A program made the position numbers and the translations under genes. Of a DNA stretch of 29,100 nt, positions 18,189 to 27,576 are shown piece by piece. The stretch spans positions 68,023 to 97,122 of the forward strand of contig BFEA01000767.1 in the NCBI GenBank assembly GCA_003427395.1, in the 5' to 3' direction. Position 1 is the first letter of the stretch. Each line of letters starts with the position of its first letter. The stretch is from Chara braunii. Taxonomy: Eukaryota > Streptophyta > Charophyceae > Charales > Characeae. The notes beneath the pieces were generated by a model. The model made no database searches and was not told the origin of the DNA. It saw nothing but the letters and a program-made list of their open reading frames with translations.

Positions 18189-18734
18189 TCAGCTCTTCTC
18201 TTTTCGGTCCTTCTTCTTTTTCTTCTTTGCAGCTGCTTCCTCCATCTCTACCTCATCTGGTGACCCTTTCCCAGCCGATCCTGCGCCTGTGTCCTTCTTC
18301 TTCTTCTTCTTCGTCTTCTCAGTCTTTCCATCAGCCGCCCCATCATCTTCACTGCCCACCTGCATCACATCAGCTTCGGCAGCGGAGTCCTTTTTTTTCT
18401 TCTTCTTCTTCTCCGCAGATCCTTCGCCGTCCTTCATCTCATCAACAATCACCTGCTCCTTTTTTACCTTCCCGCTCTCATCCTCACCAAGGCCCTTCTT
18501 CTTTTTCTTCTTCTTCTTCTCCTGCTTACTCACGTCCTCCTTGTCCTCCTCCATGGATTCATCGTCCATCTCCTTTTTGACTTGTACTTCCGCAACACCG
18601 TCTGCACCCTTCTTTTTCTTCTTTGGTGCCTCCTCGTCAGTCTCCATTGGCGTCGGCTCCTCTTCAGCCTTCTTCCGCTTCTTCTCTTTGTCCTCCGCCT
18701 TTGGTACCCTGATGTCAGCTGCAGGATTGTAGGT
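18189..18734 (-). CDS. NOP58: NOP58 terminal exon, charged KKE/D tail (181 aa)
   Basis: Begins [15 protein letters not shown] after acceptor CAACAG and ends [12 protein letters not shown] with TGA at 18191-18189. Five blocks of 5-8 lysines alternate with acidic stretches, typical of the nucleolar KKE/D tail of NOP56/NOP58. Two VKKE sites (codons 52-55 and 90-93 of this exon) fit the SUMO consensus; human NOP58 is SUMOylated in the equivalent tail. The tail is longer than in most plant proteins I recall. The AAG/GAA-rich coding strand explains the Ser-rich frame on the other strand. Confidence 0.95.
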   Translation of the reverse strand, partial: TYNPAADIRVPKAEDKEKKRKKAEEEPTPMETDEEAPKKKKKGADGVAEVQVKKEMDDESMEEDKEDVSKQEKKKKKKKKGLGEDESGKVKKEQVIVDEMKDGEGSAEKKKKKKKDSAAEADVMQVGSEDDGAADGKTEKTKKKKKKDTGAGSAGKGSPDEVEMEEAAAKKKKKKDRKEKS

Positions 18735-21700
18735 CTGTTGATCAAGAAAACCACAGCAATACAATCACAGCCAAAGCACAAACAACATAGTCATGAGCAC
18801 CAACTACTACTACAGTGCACACACCTCTCGCACCATCCAAAAGGGGGAACAACCAACAAAAACGATGCGAACACAAGTTATTACGACTCTACCAATTACT
18901 TCTTTGTTATACTGCAACAAGTTAAGTCTTTGTTGTACCGCAACCACACTTGCATGATGCACATTCATAAATTCCAAAACAGTTTGCACAAGCAGAACAA
19001 ATATGTAACCTGCACAAATAACCTGCGCGAGAAGACTTATTCATTGGCAAGAGGAGCAGGGGGAGGGGAAGGAAGGAAGGCATGAGGGAGGGAGGGAATG
19101 AGGGAGAAGGGACGGAGGACTTCTGTCCTCGCCTCCATCCTGGGAAGAGACTTATTCATTGGCAAGAGGAGCAGGGGGAGAGGAAGGAAGGAAGGCATGA
19201 GGGAGGAGGGAGGGAGGATTTCTGTCCTCGCCTCCGTCCTGACAAAACAAAGGGTTACAATACTTCACAACACTCACTCTTGTGGCAGTGATAAGTGCCG
19301 GCGCATCCGCCTTCCTGTCCTTATCATAAGCATCCAGTTTCGCCTTTCCTTTCGCGGCTCCAGATATCTTGCCCAGAGCCTTGCCCTCGGCTTGCCGAAC
19401 GCGTGCTTCCACCTATATCAGAACAGCCATCAAGGAACATGAAACCAAACATCGTGAGTCCTTGAATCGGTTGCGCGTCAGAAACGGATCCACTTGCAGG
19501 ATTTTCCAACAACAGAATATAAACCTGCTGTCTAGTTTTTCTCCTTGGGAACTCCTCCGCCCCCTGATATCCAGCAACTGCCGAGCAGTTTTCCTGCCCA
19601 ACAAGGCCATTCCCCATGTGGCTAGATTGTCCCTCTGCAGGGGAATGAAGCACGCCTGCGGCATGCAAAAAACAAAAAAGGACATGTAGGTAGGGTCTAG
19701 AACTTCTAGCACCTGCATTTCCATGTTCCTGAGCCAGGAAAAGCGCCACGCAAGCCAACGTGAAAAGGGCTCATTCGCCAAGGCAGTTCATGAATTGAGA
19801 AGCAACAGAAGATGAGCGATCCCAAGGCCATCCGACAAAACACGACAACGTACCCCGCCCGAATCTCTCAGAAGCTAGAGAAGATGAGCTACAGGCAATC
19901 AGGCAAAACCAACAACATACGCAAAATCCCGTTCACAAACGGCTCTTCCGCCTTGAGTTGGTGTCTTACCTTTAACCTGCTCTCAAACCCAATCGTTGCT
20001 TCTTGCGACTCTCCCAGTGCATCCACCCTAGCAGAGAGCGCGCATTTCGCAGCAAGAACTCTTGAAATCTTTCCCTTGTACTTGGCAGCCGCCTGGCCGA
20101 CCAAGGACGCATGATAAATCAACCCGTACTTCGGGGTCTCATGCTTCGTCTTCAACGCTCGAAACAATGCCTGCAGTCAAGATAAGGCAAAATCGTCAAA
20201 GTCGTAAACTGAGTGAGTTGCCCTTTCCAATGAACCTTAAGAGCACACACATTTTCCTTGTTTCATTGATTCCAAGCATTTCTAGTATTTCTACCCACAT
20301 GAAAGAAATAATTACGCTATATTCTTCTCTCGATTCTTCTTTCACCTCACACTAGCTGCCTACATACCGCACTCTATCGACCCGTATATCTAAGCCACGA
20401 TACCCACAGGTAACCCACCTCTACTCTGTGCTGGAAAAGGTCCTTCCTCTCTACTCTACTCTATGCAGGGAGTAGCACCTACGCTCCTGACCCCAGGCCA
20501 GGCATGGCAACCGCAACAGCCGGGAAGGCTACTTTCTTCCCCCGATACAACGTACAGTCATTATACCCGTATTTGAGGCATCGTTCTGTCTAGATACAGT
20601 CATAATGACCAAGCGTTGTATTCGGGGGAAGAAGGTAGTACCCAAGCTCCTACCAAAACTGGCCACGAGGGGGGCAAAGCCAACTATCTCAGCTGGTACA
20701 CACCAAGCAGCCCGCTGCAGGAGGGCCGTGCCGGATTCAACCCACGACCTCCTGAATACCACTTGCATGCTAAGACAGCCGATACCAAATTCAGTTCTAT
20801 GGGGTCAATTCTTATGTCATTTATATACTCAGGCCACTGAAAATTGCCAGGCCTATACCGCCAAGCATTTTTCAATCGCATGCAATCACGTTCACTACAG
20901 CGGTAGCCCCAAACAAATCTTCAATGTAAAATAGAATGCGAAAGGTTCGAAACCCACTTCAAGAATGCGTTGCGTCCATCCTTCTCCGTACGCTACCTAT
21001 TGTGATGACACATCAAATAACAGACACTATATGTTGCCGCTGGCTGAACAACCAAAATCCCTTCGGCTCTCAAGGCCCTCAGTCGGGTCTCATTAACAGT
21101 CAGGTGTGCCTTAGAACTGCAGTACACATGGCAGCCTAGCAACCCGGGCAGAAACATCCATGCAAATGCATTTCCAATCCGGTCACGGCTAGACTACCGT
21201 AGTCCCCCCCCTCCTCGCCCCCCCAACATAACGCACCCTGATAATGAATGCATACAGGCTAACTTTCCAGTCCGATACAGTCAAAATTAAGGTGCTTTGT
21301 GTTCGTACACTACATCTCCAAGAATACTTTTCCCCTCCGGTCACCAGTCTAGAACGCACACTTTCCTCACCAGATTTCACATACTAGCCTAATGAAGAAC
21401 AAAAGTGAAAAGAGCAAAAACATTACAGTACCCTGCCTAATCTTTTTTTGATTGTGCTAATCGATGATCCTAGACTGTACATAGACTGAATACAGTATAG
21501 GTACAGTCTACGTACAAAGTCCATCAGAACCTGGTTCAAGCTACAGTCTTCACGTGAATACAACAACCCACGGTCATTATCACTGTACCTAGACTGAGAG
21601 TTGCCCAAAATACAGCTACGATGTTCAAACGCTCCGCTGAGGTAAAGGCAGCACGGGAGTTGTGGCCCCTTGTACACTGTCCTAGCAACCATCTTCCACC

Positions 21701-22991
21701 CGTCTCAGAGCAATGCACACGCAACATCAGGTAGGTAGGTAGCAGGCGGCATCACAAGACGGCGAGCTCACCTTCTCTGCACCTAAGATTTGAACGGTGC
21801 TTGCTGGATGCTTAGCGAGATTGATCAAACTTCCCGCATGTGCGATTAACCTCGCCCCCACCAACTCTCCCACAAGAACTGTCAAATTCGGCGCAATGGC
21901 ACTCATTCGACTCCGGAGGTAATCAAACAGCTGGGCACGATACTCCGAGAGTGCAATGACCTGCAAAAAAGTCACCAAACAAAGAGCAGAAAGACACAAA
22001 ACAGTGCGCACAGACATCAGGGTACAGGTTAACACATGCCAACACAATCTTATCCGAAGGGGACACCTGCCAACGCAAAATCTTATCCAAAGAGACTTCT
22101 ATATATAGAAGAGAGAAAACTGCCTGCCTGCTACACACAGTCATTGTTTCGCTAAATTGGGTCCCTGCCGCTAATAAATCGACTCCGCTGCTTGTTTCCT
22201 TCCCTCTGCAAAATTCCATTCATGTGCGTCACCAAGTAGACGACGAGGTACGTGGCCATTTTAAGAGCGTCATAGTTACTCCCACCGTTTACCCACACAC
22301 TTTTTTTTTTTTTGGTTGAATCTCTGCACGTCAACATTCATCGCATTGCCTTGACATCTGTTGCGACCATAGCAACCTCGTCTACGCTACGATCTTTTTG
22401 GCATCCGTAAATGGCCGTGCCAACAATCAGCAAAAGATTAAATGCTATTTGCAGCAAACCACCATCTACCTTCCTCCCACAAATAGAACGTTGGGTCATT
22501 TTTCCACTGCATCTGGACGGAAACGTGAGCCACATACCGCCATAATAACTGTACATTCTATTCAAGGGAAGACGGTAGGCATTGTAAACCTGGCTGGCAA
22601 CCATTCCATGCATTTTAAACGATCATTTTCACATCGAATCGAAATCGGACAGTAAGCGGGAAAAAAAGAGAAAAACAAGCAAACAGCCAAAGGAAAGATA
22701 AGCCAAGGAATCTGATGCCTGCAAAGCCTGAAACGATTTCCACATCCATCTTGTCAGTTCAGACAATGTCTCATGGATTTTGGCTTCCAAACCACACACA
22801 ACATTCAATACCGACTCGCATTCACATATCCCACCTGGTCGCAGAGAGCCATGATGTTCTCCATGTCCTGCTCGCTGACTTCAGTTCCCATAGAGATAAC
22901 AGCAGCATCCTTCAGCTCAGATTCAACCTCCTCCGCAATTATCTGCACAGCCAGTTTACTCCTAAGTCAGCACAGTAAAAACAATATCGTT

Positions 22992-23060
<69 letters not shown>

Positions 23061-24753
23061 CTCTCTCTGTGGGTGTGTGTGTGTCGTGCATGCAACGGCA
23101 AGTACAGATGCACTCTTTATGTGTTGGCGATCGCCGAACGTCCACTTCCAAATCCATCCATGTTCAGTTAGGGTCATAGCGACTGCAAGGTTGACCTGTG
23201 TGCATGTCTAGACTGTGACATGAACCCAATCACCGATAGAGTAATGCATGTAAGGACACGAAACCAAGCCCCTTCCTAACTACCGTTGTTTCTCTAGCAC
23301 CTCTGCGCCTGTACTCCCACTGCAAAAAAGAGAAAGCTATGCACACGCTCACAGGAGCACACACACGTGCACAAACAAAAGCCGAAGGATCAGCCAGGAG
23401 GCAAAATATGACCAGCCATTTGGAATGCGTATAAAGGTGATCCCACTGCAAAAGCAAAGCCCGAACACCACGCCAACACAAGCGCAATGACCTGCGCGCT
23501 CTCACACATATGAAACACAACCATATGGACTTACCCCAGAAAAGTCCAGCGATGCAGCATTTTCTCTTGTGCCCATAAACTTCACGGCCTTGGCATACTC
23601 GATATTATCCGAAACAATCTTCGTCATCTCGGGAAAGTGCCATCCGTACCATTCCCTTACACGCATTGCGTACGTGTTCAGTTCCTTGTCAAGCTCATCT
23701 AATAAGCCAATTGCTTGGACGATCATAGTGTCCACCTGCAACAGAGATCCAAACAGAATATCACTCACACACACAAATATAGCGATAGAAGAGTATGCGA
23801 TTCATTTCTTTAAGTGATAATTTGAATTGAACACGTCAGCACCACTCACAGATTACGTGATGCATTTTCAGTAACACATACAATAGCCAAGTAAGCACAT
23901 CACAATCCCAGTCATTACCCAGTCATTCTCCCAATCATGCAATTTCCCTCCCCTTTAAAGTTTAAACATTAGACTCTCCAGTCGCGTCTTCCCCACTGTC
24001 GGTCGTTGAAGTCAGCAGCGGATGAGCAAGAGAGACATAGGACAAATCGAAATCAGGTAATCCCGTGCGTTCTCGTGGTTGAAAGACCAGTCAGAGAGGC
24101 CAAAAGAAGGGGGGGACGGGGGGGGGGGAAGGTTCCTCGTTTATTCTTTCTTCTCTCGTACGTCAAACAGATTCCCCTTGCTCATTCTCGTTTCTCCCAC
24201 ACATCTCTTCCTCCTTTTCACACTTACGGATGAGAATGGCAATCTTTCCTCTTGAAAATCACAATATTTTAATGACTAAAGACCGCCTTCCAGCACAATC
24301 CGTAATGCACCACTACCTTTTCCCTCGTCGGCCTCAGGTGGGCCTCCTCCGATCTTCTAGGACGATGGCCGTCGTTGATAAATCTCATCGGCGGCCGTCG
24401 TTTCGTTTCGTTATGGCCTCCTAGAAGATCGGAGGAGGCCCACCCGAGGCCGAAATGAAACGAAACAACAGCCTCGGGTGGGCCTCCTCCGATCTTCTTG
24501 GAGGCCGTAACGAAACGAAACAACGGCCATCAACGACGGCCATCGTCCGGCCCAACTCCCAATTTTTTGGGAGTACACTATTTTCCCCTTTTCCCAACAG
24601 CGGGAAAGGTCGTGCGGTTTAAGATTCCGTTCATCGGTTTAGTTAACCAGCCTCAGTCAATCAATCAATTAATCGATCAACCAATCAATCAATCAACTGG
24701 TTTAAGATTCCGTTCATCGGTTTAGTTAACCAGCCATAATCAAGCAATCAATT

Positions 24754-24798
<45 letters not shown>

Positions 24799-25511
24799 AT
24801 CAATCAATAAAGTCCTCAACCAATCAACTAACCAATCACTTGATTTGCCAATAAAAATTGAATTAATCAAGCAATCAATCTATCCATTAGTCAATAAAAT
24901 CATAGTGCAGAACATTCACCAATCAAAATTGAATCAATCAAAAAAGCAATCAATCCATTAGCCGTGTCCCAATTCGTCAGTTCGGCGGTTAACTAGTCAA
25001 TCAATCAGCCAATCAATCAGCTACTGAGTAGCTACTGAATGGACCAATCAGCCACTCAATAAAGCAATCAGTCAATCTTTCAGTCAAACCAGAAGAAACA
25101 CTCCATCAATCAACCAACCGGCCAATCCTTCAGTCAAAACAGAAGAAACGGGACTTACCTTCTTCCCCCGAATACAACGTACGGTCATTACAGCTGTATT
25201 TAGACTGAAAGATACCCCAAATACAGATATAACGACCATACGTTTTATTCCAGTAAAGAAGGTAGATTTCCTAGTAGCTTGTTTATAGACCCACCACACA
25301 CCTTGTCTGGGCTGAACTTCAACTTATACCGAGAGAGAGAATGGCTCAGTCCAAGGCTCATGGGCGTCAGATCTTGCCCAGCAAAGGCACCCACAAGCTC
25401 TGACAGCTGTGCCCTCACTCCCCTCATCAGCTCCATCACTGCAGATCCATGCATACAGTTGATGCCCTGCATGCGGTCCAGCAAAACCAAACCAAGAAAC
25501 GAAGTCAAAAC

Positions 25512-25565
<54 letters not shown>

Positions 25566-27553
25566 CACACCCACACACACACACACATACACACACGAGA
25601 ACACACACACACACACCCCTGAACGAGGACATTGCCCAGCTCACAAGACGGCCTATATCGTCATGTTGATCATATATATTCGTTTGGCATCATGGGAGCT
25701 CGTAGGTCTGCTTCCAATTTGGAAAACTTTCACTTCCGGGGGCAGGGTGATCGCCGAACAGATAACAATTACTGACCCACAGGTACCCATTACTGCCCCA
25801 CAGATACCAATTACTGCCTCAATAACTTGTCGCCTCACGCAATTTAGGCGAGTGCACAGAGGCCCGCTTTGACCTCACTCAGCCGAGAGGCTAATTTGGC
25901 TCGAGCTGCACATAGACGACTGGCATGTTTTACTATTTGTGTACGAGCCTAGCTTCTTCTCATCCCGATGTTCCCGAACGAAAGGTAAAGCAAGAATGCA
26001 CTCCAACTGTGGAATGCGGAGGACTGCATTCTTAAGGCTCAAAACAGAACGGTACGAAGAAGATAGCATTCCAATTGTTCTGGTAGGCGGAGGACTGCAC
26101 TTGCATTGTGGGAGGTGGACGACTGCATTCCAATGGTAATAGGGGGGTGAACGCATTCCAATTTTTGTGGTAGGTGAACTGCATTCCAGTTGTCGTAGGT
26201 GGAGGATGAATGCATTCCATTTTTTGTGGTAGGGGGATGAATGAATTCCATTTCTTGTGGTAGGCGAAGGACTGCATTCCACTGGCTCAGACCAAAGTTT
26301 TACCTTTGACTCTTGGAATGCAGTCTTCCACTAGAATGGTAGGCAGAGTGTAGTAGGTGGAAGACTGCATTCCAAGAGTCAAAGGTAAAACTTCGTTTGA
26401 AATGGCAGAAACAGACTCTTCGCTTGAACATGTATGTGACTATTATCTAAATATAGCAGATCAAATTCTTTCTCAGCCAGAAGGACTGCATTCCAATTGT
26501 GGCAGGTGGACTGCATTCCAATTGTGCTAGTTGGAGGACTGTATTCCATTTGTGGCAAGTGGAGTGGAGGGCTGCATTCCAATTGTGGCAAGTGGAGGAC
26601 TGCATTCCATTTGTGGCAAGTGGAGGACTGCATTCCAATTGTGGCAAGTGGAGGACTGCATCCCAATTGTGGTACGTGGAGGACTGCATTCCAATTGTGG
26701 TAGGTGGAGAGTATACCATTTGCAGTAGGTGCAAGACTGCATTCCAATGGACTGCGTTCCAATTGAGGCAGGTGGAGGAGTGCATTCCATAACAAAGTCG
26801 ACAACCCAAAACTTCTTGTCATTGAGCTGTGATACATTGGCGGAGCTCTGTATTCTTTAATAACCTTCCCACATTCATCCTTCACATCCGTACGTCACAT
26901 TCATCCTTCACATCCGTACGTCACATTCATCCTTCACATCCGTACGTCACTCGCGCATCCATCCCGGACTTGGTAGTAGGTGGATGACTGCATTGCAATT
27001 GTGACCCTCCATTACCCAATTCCACGCTGCTCTATCGCGAAGAGGGGACCCCAGCGCTCAACCCAATGGTCCATAATCTGGTCTCATTCTCAATCCCATG
27101 GTCCGAGCTTTTTAGGTAGCCAGTTGAAAATTCAAGCAAAAAAAAAAAGAAAAGGACGACGACCAACTCATGCTATATTAGTAATCAGAAAACCTGAACC
27201 TCATCTGGCTACAGAAACTTCACACGTATACCATTTTTTCTTCTCTGAAACCAGTGTACTGTTCCTTTTTCTGCCCCTTCATTCCCTCATCTCCCATATT
27301 TTTTTCTCTTAAACCAGAGTACTGCTCCTTTTTCTGCCCCTTCATTCCCTCCTCTCCTCCTTCCCTTTCTTACCAGTTTCTCCTTGATGATGTTGCCCAA
27401 CTTGGAGTCGGCGAGAGCCAGAGTGTCGCCTTGGCATTGCGCCTTCAGGAATTTTTTCAACCGCTTGTCGAGCTTGCTCTCCACAAGAGCCGTCGCTGCG
27501 CTCAGTGCCTCTGCAGTATTCCCAAATTTCTCGAAAGCCTTCAGCTTCACGAC
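18189..27553 (-). CDS. NOP58: NOP58, box C/D snoRNP core protein (eight of the exons; first exon missing)
   Basis: NOP58 is a nucleolar core protein of box C/D snoRNPs. With fibrillarin, NOP56 and the 15.5K protein it directs 2'-O-methylation and pre-rRNA processing. Eight exons encode 574 residues in one frame when joined. In order they give the end of the NOP5 N-terminal domain, the NOSIC/coiled-coil region ([29 protein letters not shown]), the Nop domain ([51 protein letters not shown]) and a 180-residue Lys/Glu tail. [15 protein letters not shown] and [12 protein letters not shown] favour NOP58 over NOP56, and the wording is plant-like. Roughly 40 N-terminal residues, with the start codon, lie beyond position 29100. 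All introns are GT-AG and phase 0. No frameshift or internal stop was found, so the gene looks intact. Confidence 0.97.
18735..19277 (-). other. NOP58 last intron, with a 113-bp tandem duplication
   Basis: GT-AG intron of 543 bases. Copies starting at about 19031 and 19144 share GACTTATTCATTGGCAAGAG, GAGCAGGGGGAG, AAGGAAGGAAGGCATGAGGG and TTCTGTCCTCGCCTCC. The second copy ends within about 40 bases of the upstream exon's donor. No snoRNA with good C and D boxes was seen. Confidence 0.8.
19278..19412 (-). CDS. NOP58: NOP58 exon, post-Nop helix (45 aa)
   Basis: [20 protein letters not shown] then [14 protein letters not shown], ending ALITATR. The acceptor is GATATAG|GTG and the donor is AGA|GTGAGT. 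135 bases, phase 0. It matches the plant (L/V)EARxRxxEGKxLGxxSGxAKGKxK segment. Confidence 0.95.
19413..19969 (-). other. NOP58 intron (557 bp), no distinct feature
   Basis: Defined by donor AAG|GTAAGA and acceptor GATATAG|GTG. No repeat, MITE or snoRNA was recognised. Confidence 0.8.
19970..20170 (-). CDS. NOP58: NOP58 exon, Nop domain part 2 (67 aa)
   Basis: [20 protein letters not shown], then [20 protein letters not shown], ending IGFESRLK. The acceptor is CTGCAG|GCA and the donor is AAG|GTAAGA. 201 bases, phase 0. It completes the snoRNA/15.5K-binding Nop domain. Confidence 0.97.
20529..20638. mobile_element. MITE-like element, family A (full length)
   Basis: Starts CTACTTTCTTCCCCCGATAC and ends TATTCGGGGGAAGAAGGTAG. 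Inner arms are CGTACAGTCATTATACC and CATAATGACCAAGCG. The 110-base element is almost entirely inverted repeat. TA at the ends could be a target duplication, as in Tc1/mariner-type elements; this is not certain. Confidence 0.75.
20640..20790 (-). mobile_element. SINE-like fragment, same family as 15865-16010
   Basis: The minus strand reads GTATCGGC, AAGTGGTATTCAGGAGGTCG and TGGGTTGAATCC, closely following GTATCTGGC, AAGTGGCATTCAGGAGGTCT and TGGGTTCAATCG of the copy at 15865. Box A is deleted or diverged. It abuts the MITE at 20529-20638. Confidence 0.5.
21194..21310. mobile_element. MITE-like element, family A subtype 2 (partial)
   Basis: CTACCGTAGTCCCCCC at the left, then AACATAACGCACCCTGATAA, TGAATGCATACAGGCTAA and CGATACAGTCAAAATTAAG, the same order as the minus strand of 8553-8648. 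The right inverted end is not clear. Confidence 0.5.
21541..21632. mobile_element. MITE-like element, family A (decayed)
   Basis: CTACAGTCTTCACGTGAATA then CGGTCATTATCACTGTACCT, AGACTGAGAGTTGCCC and AAAATACAGCTACGATG. The right outer arm is lost. Confidence 0.55.
21772..21960 (-). CDS. NOP58: NOP58 exon, Nop domain part 1 (63 aa)
   Basis: [20 protein letters not shown], then [20 protein letters not shown], ending [10 protein letters not shown]. The acceptor is TTTTGCAG|GTC and the donor is AAG|GTGAGC. 189 bases, phase 0. It carries the near-invariant [15 protein letters not shown] segment that contacts the snoRNA kink-turn with the 15.5K protein. Confidence 0.97.
21961..22834 (-). other. NOP58 intron (874 bp) with a MITE remnant
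   Basis: A family A end remnant is seen at about 22539-22579 (CATAATAACTGTACATTCTA then TTCAAGGGAAGACGGTAGG). A T run lies at 22301-22312. Nothing else was recognised. Confidence 0.75.
22835..22942 (-). CDS. NOP58: NOP58 exon, linker before the Nop domain (36 aa)
   Basis: [20 protein letters not shown] then [16 protein letters not shown]. The acceptor is TGTGCAG|ATA and the donor is CAG|GTGGGA. 108 bases, phase 0. This exon has no ATG-led frame of its own and was found by homology and splice sites. Confidence 0.95.
22943..23534 (-). other. NOP58 intron (592 bp) with (CT)n
   Basis: A (CT)n microsatellite at about 22996-23068 with a short (GT)n at 23070-23084 sits some 50 bases from the acceptor. 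On the transcribed strand it is a (GA)n tract. No other feature. Confidence 0.85.
23535..23735 (-). CDS. NOP58: NOP58 exon, coiled-coil region (67 aa)
   Basis: [20 protein letters not shown], then [20 protein letters not shown], ending LDFSG. The acceptor is GTTGCAG|GTG and the donor is GGG|GTAAGT. 201 bases, phase 0. The last codon is Gly where plant orthologues usually have Glu. Confidence 0.97.
24330..24548. repeat. Nested inverted repeat (foldback-like)
   Basis: GGCCTCCTCCGATCTTCTAG (24341-24360) is exactly inverted at 24421-24440 (CTAGAAGATCGGAGGAGGCC) and repeated directly at 24481-24500. ATGGCCGTCGTTGAT near 24365 is inverted at 24527-24542, and TTTCGTTTCGTTATGGCCTC near 24401 is inverted near 24501-24521. 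The block can fold as either a short or a long hairpin. No coding capacity. Confidence 0.9.
24616..24735. repeat. 37-bp direct repeat
   Basis: GGTTTAAGATTCCGTTCATC plus GGTTTAGTTAACCAGCC occurs at 24616-24652 and, identical, at 24699-24735. Confidence 0.95.
24655..25135. repeat. Degenerate (CAAT)n tract
   Basis: Long imperfect CAATCAATCAAT sequence, purest at 24755-24800 and increasingly interrupted by GCAATC, CCAATC and ATTGAATC variants towards 25135. Confidence 0.95.
25156..25264. mobile_element. MITE-like element, family A (full length), at a splice donor
   Basis: Starts TACCTTCTTCCCCCGAATAC and ends TTCCAGTAAAGAAGGTA. Inner arms are ACGTACGGTCATTACAGCTG with TATTTAGACTGAAAGAT, and CCCCAAATACAGATATAACG. 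It is 109 bases long, inside a NOP58 intron, 37 bases downstream of the donor at 25301. Confidence 0.75.
25302..25466 (-). CDS. NOP58: NOP58 exon, start of NOSIC region (55 aa)
   Basis: [20 protein letters not shown] through [18 protein letters not shown]. The acceptor is GCATGCAG|GGC and the donor is AAG|GTGTGT. 165 bases, phase 0 at both ends. A family A MITE ends only 37 bases beyond the donor. Confidence 0.97.
25515..25615. repeat. (CA)n microsatellite
   Basis: About 50 CA units with CAACACACCC and CATACACACACGAGAA interruptions. It starts about 50 bases upstream of an acceptor on the transcribed strand. Confidence 0.97.
25995..26790. repeat. 28-bp minisatellite (GGACTGCATTCCAATTGTGG)
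   Basis: Units of GGACTGCATTCCAATTGTGG + YARGTGGA. A diverged array lies at about 25995-26285 and a cleaner array of about 12 units at 26485-26790, alternating AATTGTGG and ATTTGTGG. A stray unit sits at 26976-27004. Because 28 is not a multiple of three, the long minus-strand frames here cycle through all frames and are not genes. Confidence 0.95.
26297..26391. repeat. Perfect 35-bp inverted repeat between the minisatellite arrays
   Basis: GTTTTACCTTTGACTCTTGG + AATGCAGTCTTCCAC at 26297-26331 is the exact reverse complement of 26357-26391, with a 25-base spacer. The inner part of each arm is a minisatellite unit (AGACTGCATTCCA) in opposite orientations. Confidence 0.97.
26870..26947. repeat. 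26-bp repeat, three exact copies
   Basis: CACATTCATCCTTCACATCC + GTACGT, three times without change. Confidence 0.97.
27374..27553 (-). CDS. NOP58: NOP58 exon, N-terminal domain (60 aa)
   Basis: From [20 protein letters not shown] to [14 protein letters not shown]. The acceptor is GATGACAG before GTCGTG and the donor is CTG|GTAAGA. 180 bases, phase 0 at both ends. It contains the end of the NOP5NT domain that packs against fibrillarin. Preceding codons for the start of the protein were not found in 27554-29100. Confidence 0.97.
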
Positions 27554-27576
27554 CTGTCATCAAAAAAAAGGAAGGG

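Larger units (their letters stand above)
20171..21771 (-). other. NOP58 intron (1601 bp) with MITEs and a SINE fragment
   Basis: Holds family A elements at 20529-20638, 21194-21310 and 21541-21632, and a SINE-like fragment at 20640-20790. Otherwise short unrelated frames. Confidence 0.85.
23736..25301 (-). other. NOP58 intron (1566 bp): palindrome, (CAAT)n and a MITE
   Basis: Contains the nested inverted repeat at 24330-24548, the CAAT-rich stretch at 24655-25135 and a full family A element at 25156-25264 beside the donor. Confidence 0.9.
25467..27373 (-). other. NOP58 intron (1907 bp) with minisatellites
   Basis: Contains (CA)n, a 28-bp minisatellite in two parts, a perfect inverted repeat and a 26-bp triplet repeat, described separately. 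TTACTG/TACCC(A/C)TTACTG(C/A)C-type short repeats lie at 25760-25820. A duplicated AAACCAGWGTACTG then TCCTTTTTCTGCCCCTTCAT lies at 27249-27350. Confidence 0.9.

Noticed and set aside
18146-18580. Ser/Pro-rich plus-strand frame opposite NOP58
   Set aside because: Shadow of the Lys/Glu-rich coding tail of NOP58 on the other strand.
25875-26885. Two long minus-strand frames with repeated [10 protein letters not shown] motifs
   Set aside because: Open in several frames because a 28-bp minisatellite unit lacks stops; no splice or start context, and they lie in a NOP58 intron.
26870-26947. CRISPR-like array
   Set aside because: Three contiguous 26-bp copies with no spacers, in a eukaryotic intron.
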